64,000 nucleotides of DNA from Sipunculus nudus (lineage: Eukaryota; Annelida; Sipuncula; Golfingiida; Sipunculidae). Positions within the stretch are counted from its first letter, which is position 1, and each line of letters opens with the position of its first letter. Below, piece by piece: positions 59,687 to 64,000 of the stretch. The position numbers and the translations under genes were made by a program. The notes below the pieces were generated by a model. It saw nothing but the letters and a program-made list of their open reading frames with translations, was not told the DNA's origin and made no database searches. Location of the stretch: NCBI GenBank assembly GCA_026874595.1, contig CM049313.1:68688659-68752658 (forward strand). Direction: 5' to 3'.

Positions 59687-62466
59687 CTAAGAAGTACAAC
59701 GAAACATCGCGCTTCTCCTACGAACAATATATATTACTAAAGTCCGTGACAGCACCCCTATCCACTTGATTTTCCGCGATTGACCTTAGGGTAGCCGTGA
59801 CAACCCGACTCTATAGGCAATCGGACGATTGGGCAGGTAAGCCTACTCGGGTCTTGATAAAAGTAATATGGAGGAATGTTTCACAGTGGTCTTACTTCAG
59901 GTTGCATTCATTTTGTGGTAAACGGCCCATAATCTTAATATTATGCTAAGAAAGATAGATTAATACAATAGTATACATGTGAACTCACAAACCAAACTGA
60001 AACACCATCTCCATGGACACAGGTCACTTCCTGTATCGCCTGCAAGCTGCCTGCGTCCTGTAACCCCTGCGAGCCATGCTTGTGTTCGTGTGGTCATAAA
60101 TTCAACAAACATGCCAAGGGGTTTACCAATGTGCTGGATTAAAACGGAAATTTTCTCGCTCATGTTTGATATTATTAAAAAGTAGACATAATATGCTAAA
60201 GATTGGTCTGGTTTATGTTGATTGACAGTGTACCTGTAGGCCAATAAGCGTTGTCAGAAATGACGAAGAAATCTACATCTTCATAAGGCCTTATAATGCG
60301 TTCCTCAGACTAAGGTATAAAGACACTCTGGCGCCAGTAATCTGGTCGTAATGCCCTATGGTCGATATGACGTTAACGTTTAGGGCAGAAAGAGAAAAAA
60401 GCGCAATTAACTATTATGGAAATAATAGCCTACCTTGTGTCATTTTTTTAAATTTAAAACCATTATAATGAGCAACTAGTCTATTCTGTAGCGACATCTT
60501 GGCACTAATCTGTGAAATGAGCATTTCAGGAAATAGTGATGACGTCATACTAGACGTGACGTACTAAAGTACCACCAACATTCTTCGGACCAATAATCAA
60601 GACCTGCGAATGTTTTTCAAAACGAGACTTGTATTCTCCTCGTGTTATCGCTCCACTTACGTCACATTACTTTACATCCATATCCAGGGAGGATAAACAA
60701 TGGCCACTTATCAGGGAAGCCATGAACCGCGAATACATATGAGACATGTCAACCAGGCCGTAAAGTAAATAACATTTATATCGTGTGTAGGTCAGTTACC
60801 AAAAATTACGCTTTTGCCTTTTACGCCTTTTTGCCAAATTTTGTTTCGCAAGCTTGTCTTATGTATAGATAATCGCGGAAAATCAGGTGGACAGGGGGTG
60901 TGGAACGGACTATAAAAAGTACAACGAACCACCGCGCTTCTGCTACGAGCAATACATACTACCAGCCACACATCAGAATCAGAACATTCTCGCGATTCAC
61001 TAGCAAGTTGCTTCCCTTAATAACGTTATACCCAACGATGAGGGCAAACGTACTTAAACACGTAACTGTTATGGCACGGTATCTAGAGAAAAGTCCTAAT
61101 GATTATCAGCTATTTCAGAATTATTCTATTGCTTAAGTCCTTATTAGCTGTATTGAGGGCATTTCTTAAAGATTCCTAGTACTTCGTGGCATTTAAGTAG
61201 TGATAGGCACTGGTTAATAGCCAACAAAGCGTCGCGCTTTGCCTCAACGTATGCCGATCAGTTTACGTAGAGCTTACGGTCTAAAACGAAGTACCTACGA
61301 CGGGCTACGTAGCGACCCCTTTATATTGGCCTGTAAGTGAGCATTTTGCACCAGAGAAAGCACCTGGGAATTCCCACGATCCTTTGAAAGTTACCATGTT
61401 TTAGCCCAGAAAATGTTTCATAAATGCCCCTTCGCATTCTCTTTTGGGCAGGCGTTCACACTGATTAAAGGAAAATTCCGCCCCTTTCGTGGGCTTTTGC
61501 CGATTGTAAAATCGCATTTTCTGCCCAATCCAGCTCATTCATAATAACCTTTCATTTTCTATGGCTAATTCAATTACCACTTTCACTTGATTCATTGAAA
61601 TCATGCCAATTGACTGATTACTCACGTAATCTAAAATTACCCCCTCAATTTGCCACCACCACGGCCTATTAAGACCTAACACACAAGACATTTCAAATTA
61701 AAATGGTAGGTGCAAATGTCAAAGACACAGACTAATATCACGCACACAGCATCTTCAGTTGTGCTGATATGATACTAAATGCTAATATGCAAATCTAAAC
61801 TTGATTGTAATACTTCACCATAAAAAATTTGGATTGTATATAGTCATTTTTGTTTTTTTTTTAAGACAGAACAAGCTTAAGCTGCTAATTTACATAATGA
61901 AATTATGCAATATATTTAAATTCATAAAGAGAGGTTGTGATTGCTCCCGATTATCTTATGAAAACTCGTTATTGCACTCTAATAAGTTGATTCGCAAAAT
62001 AGTTAAAAGTGAATTCACTTTCAGTGTTTTTTTATCTTTAACAAATGGAAACAATAAGGCACAGAAGTACCTTTTTTATATAAATATATGTTTTATACAT
62101 AATAATTTATACATTTTATTTATTTTTACATAATTTTCATATGAGGCGACGGCTTATTTGCATATTAATGTTTTTATGCAAAATGTTGAAAGGTGTCATG
62201 GCGACACACTCTCTAATATTAATCAGTAGGATCCAAAGGTCATGAAACGGCAAATATATTTCATGTGGACGCCAATGAACGCTTCACTCAAAATCGAGGG
62301 TTTGACAGCCGGACTATAATTCGTGGAAGTGAGAACACCCCTTCAACCAGGCCGTAAAAGGAGTATTATCTATATCGTAGGCAGTTATACCAGAAATAAG
62401 GCATTTTCCTCTTTGTGCCACTGATTCGAGTCAGATTGACAGGGGTTTAGTGGAACGGACTATAAC
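59687..62466. repeat. Cluster of direct and inverted copies of one repeat
   Basis: 59691-59737 and 60916-60963 are direct copies (AAGTACAACGAA...CGCGCTTCT...TACGA). 59741-59781 is the inverted copy of about 60870-60912 (AATCGCGGAAAATCAGGTGG). TCAACCAGGCCGTAAA and GGAACGGACTATAA recur at 60752/60902 and 62343/62453. The pattern suggests two or more insertions of a non-autonomous element. Confidence 0.55.
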
Positions 62467-62479
62467 CATACTGATGTTA

Positions 62480-64000
62480 CAGATCTATTTTAACGGCCTT
62501 CGATATCAGAAGCAAATATGAATTATCGTTACAATTATAAAATATAAACTATATCTACCATAAATAATACCCAGTGGCTTTTGCAGGTCATTCATTGGCT
62601 GTTCATCTCGTTGTTTTTGTGTACCTGCTGCTCCGTGTGATCTGTAAGAACTGTACGATAGACCCGGCACCGGGGAATGGTAAGATTTTATTTCAAGGTA
62701 TATTTTTAAGGAACATTTAGAACTGCGCAAACTTGTAATCAAGCGTTCACTCTAAGCATTAAATGAGGTCGCTTTTAAAGATTTTGAAGAATTCATCAGA
62801 GACATGTACGCCTTGTCACTTCAAGGTTTAACTATTACCGGTTGATCTCTGTCAAGAAAACACAATTAACAACTGCACATATATAGGGATCAAGTGCACG
62901 TTAATATATACCTTCCTTTTTCCATGTTTTTGTCAGTCTTTTAGGCCTGTGGATTTGTTTAAATCGTCTATCATTAACAAATTATACTAATTGAATTATA
63001 TCTTAGGTTGGGGTTCTAGAGTCGTGTTGACCACAAAGACAACTCTTGAACTACACATAGGCTCAACTGTGAAAATCATGTAAAAATGTGTTGTGTAAAA
63101 AGTAACATTTTTTTTCTAATGCATTCGGGAATTTAATTATTTGTTTCAATCTGCAGAGAATTCTTGAAAGGAATGAGTTTTCGTTTATACGACACATACA
63201 CTCCTCACGCAGCTGGTGTGCACTGCAGTCGTCCTTGACCTCCTTCGCTCTAACCGCTGCTTAACATAACAAGTTTTTTTTCGTGATTTCGTCACTTGGC
63301 ATTGCACCTGGCCAATCATTGTTATCAAAACAGCGGATAAAGCGAAATCGATATAGAACGAATGAAGTGCATAACCGCTGCGTAAGGATAGAATAAGACT
63401 TATTATTTTTCAAAGTTTGCAAGTTTGTAGAGGATGCCATATTAACTGAAATACCTTATGTGTCTGAAATATATTTCTGAAGAAATGTCCGAATTTTTAT
63501 TACATATATCATCGTCATTCTACCATACATGGCAGCCACGCTTTCAAAGACCTTGATTAAGCAAGCCAGCAAGGCAAGGTGACAAATCAGATGACTTACG
63601 CGGCTTCCCGAGCATGTCTTGAGCTAATACCAGACCAAACGTTTCTCACTGCCGGGAGGGCATCAAGAATTTGACCAATTAAATAAAGCCACTACAACAT
63701 GTTCCATTTCTGGGGCATGTGATTTGTTCAGACGACGTGTGAACTTTGTATTGTTAGCAATTTGTTCTTTGGATTTGACTTGCAGATTTGATTTCGACCT
63801 TCTGGCTTGATCATTATTCATGCAATAGACACCAGTGGCTCGCAGAATCAAGGTCTGTGAAAGCGTAGCTGAGTATGATGATGTGGTATATGGGCATGAG
63901 GAGCAAGATGCCAGTTTAACCAGATACCTGTTAGTTTCTGGTAAAAAAAATATTTCATAAATATAGATCATAGCTAAGTATTAGTTCATATTGGTTGCTA
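62480..64000. other. Intergenic, no gene seen
   Basis: No recognised coding or element sequence. Short frames on both strands lack likeness to known families. Confidence 0.5.

Noticed and set aside
1-64000. CRISPR arrays, operons, bacterial-type defence systems
   Set aside because: The sequence is eukaryotic, with introns and retrotransposons. No regularly spaced short-repeat array was seen.

Overview
This is a eukaryotic, AT-rich, repeat-dense genomic window from an invertebrate animal. Split genes with GT-AG introns, a perilipin-type gene, a polycystin-1-like gene, several classes of retrotransposon and runs of CCGT-type simple repeat together suggest a lophotrochozoan, most likely a marine mollusc. 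That assignment is inference and no species can be named.

Layout. At 1-3.2 kb is the 5' part of a perilipin-like lipid-droplet gene on the minus strand; it runs off the left edge. Microsatellites cover 3.9-4.3 kb. From 4.5 to 18.35 kb lies a three-level nest of retroelements, each level marked by its own target-site duplication. An ORF1-only LINE-like element (14-bp duplication 4501-4514 and 18333-18346) holds a mag/Steamer-like Ty3/gypsy element on the minus strand (5-bp TGTGT, 192-bp LTRs). One LTR of that element holds a second Ty3/gypsy element on the plus strand (5-bp GCGAG, 1134-bp LTRs). This innermost element has integrase upstream of RNase H, the inverted pol order of Gmr1-type elements, and has lost its reverse transcriptase.

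From 18.4 to 25.7 kb there are non-coding repeats: a foldback element, a two-copy diverged repeat, a duplicated E-box/ATG module and a possible protease relic. A plus-strand polycystin-1-like gene occupies 25.7-31.9 kb. Eight exons join in frame to 771 codons with a PLAT domain and four membrane segments, but no channel domain is found. The stretch 31.9-37.4 kb holds TA microsatellites, a perfect 82-bp inverted repeat, a small tandem duplication and a MITE-like piece. A second plus-strand gene at 37.4-40.4 kb joins in frame to a 234-residue single-Ig-domain membrane protein, with every internal intron in phase 1.

The rest (40.4-64 kb) is mainly non-coding: copies of a dispersed repeat family, a GGCGCC-punctuated tandem repeat cluster (48.5-49.6 kb), a decayed non-LTR reverse transcriptase (56.4-57.3 kb), foldback-type repeats (59.7-62.5 kb), and one or two isolated exon-like ORFs whose genes I do not recognise. 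The host genes show no sign of forming one pathway. The strongest biological story is the retroelement nest and its order of insertion.
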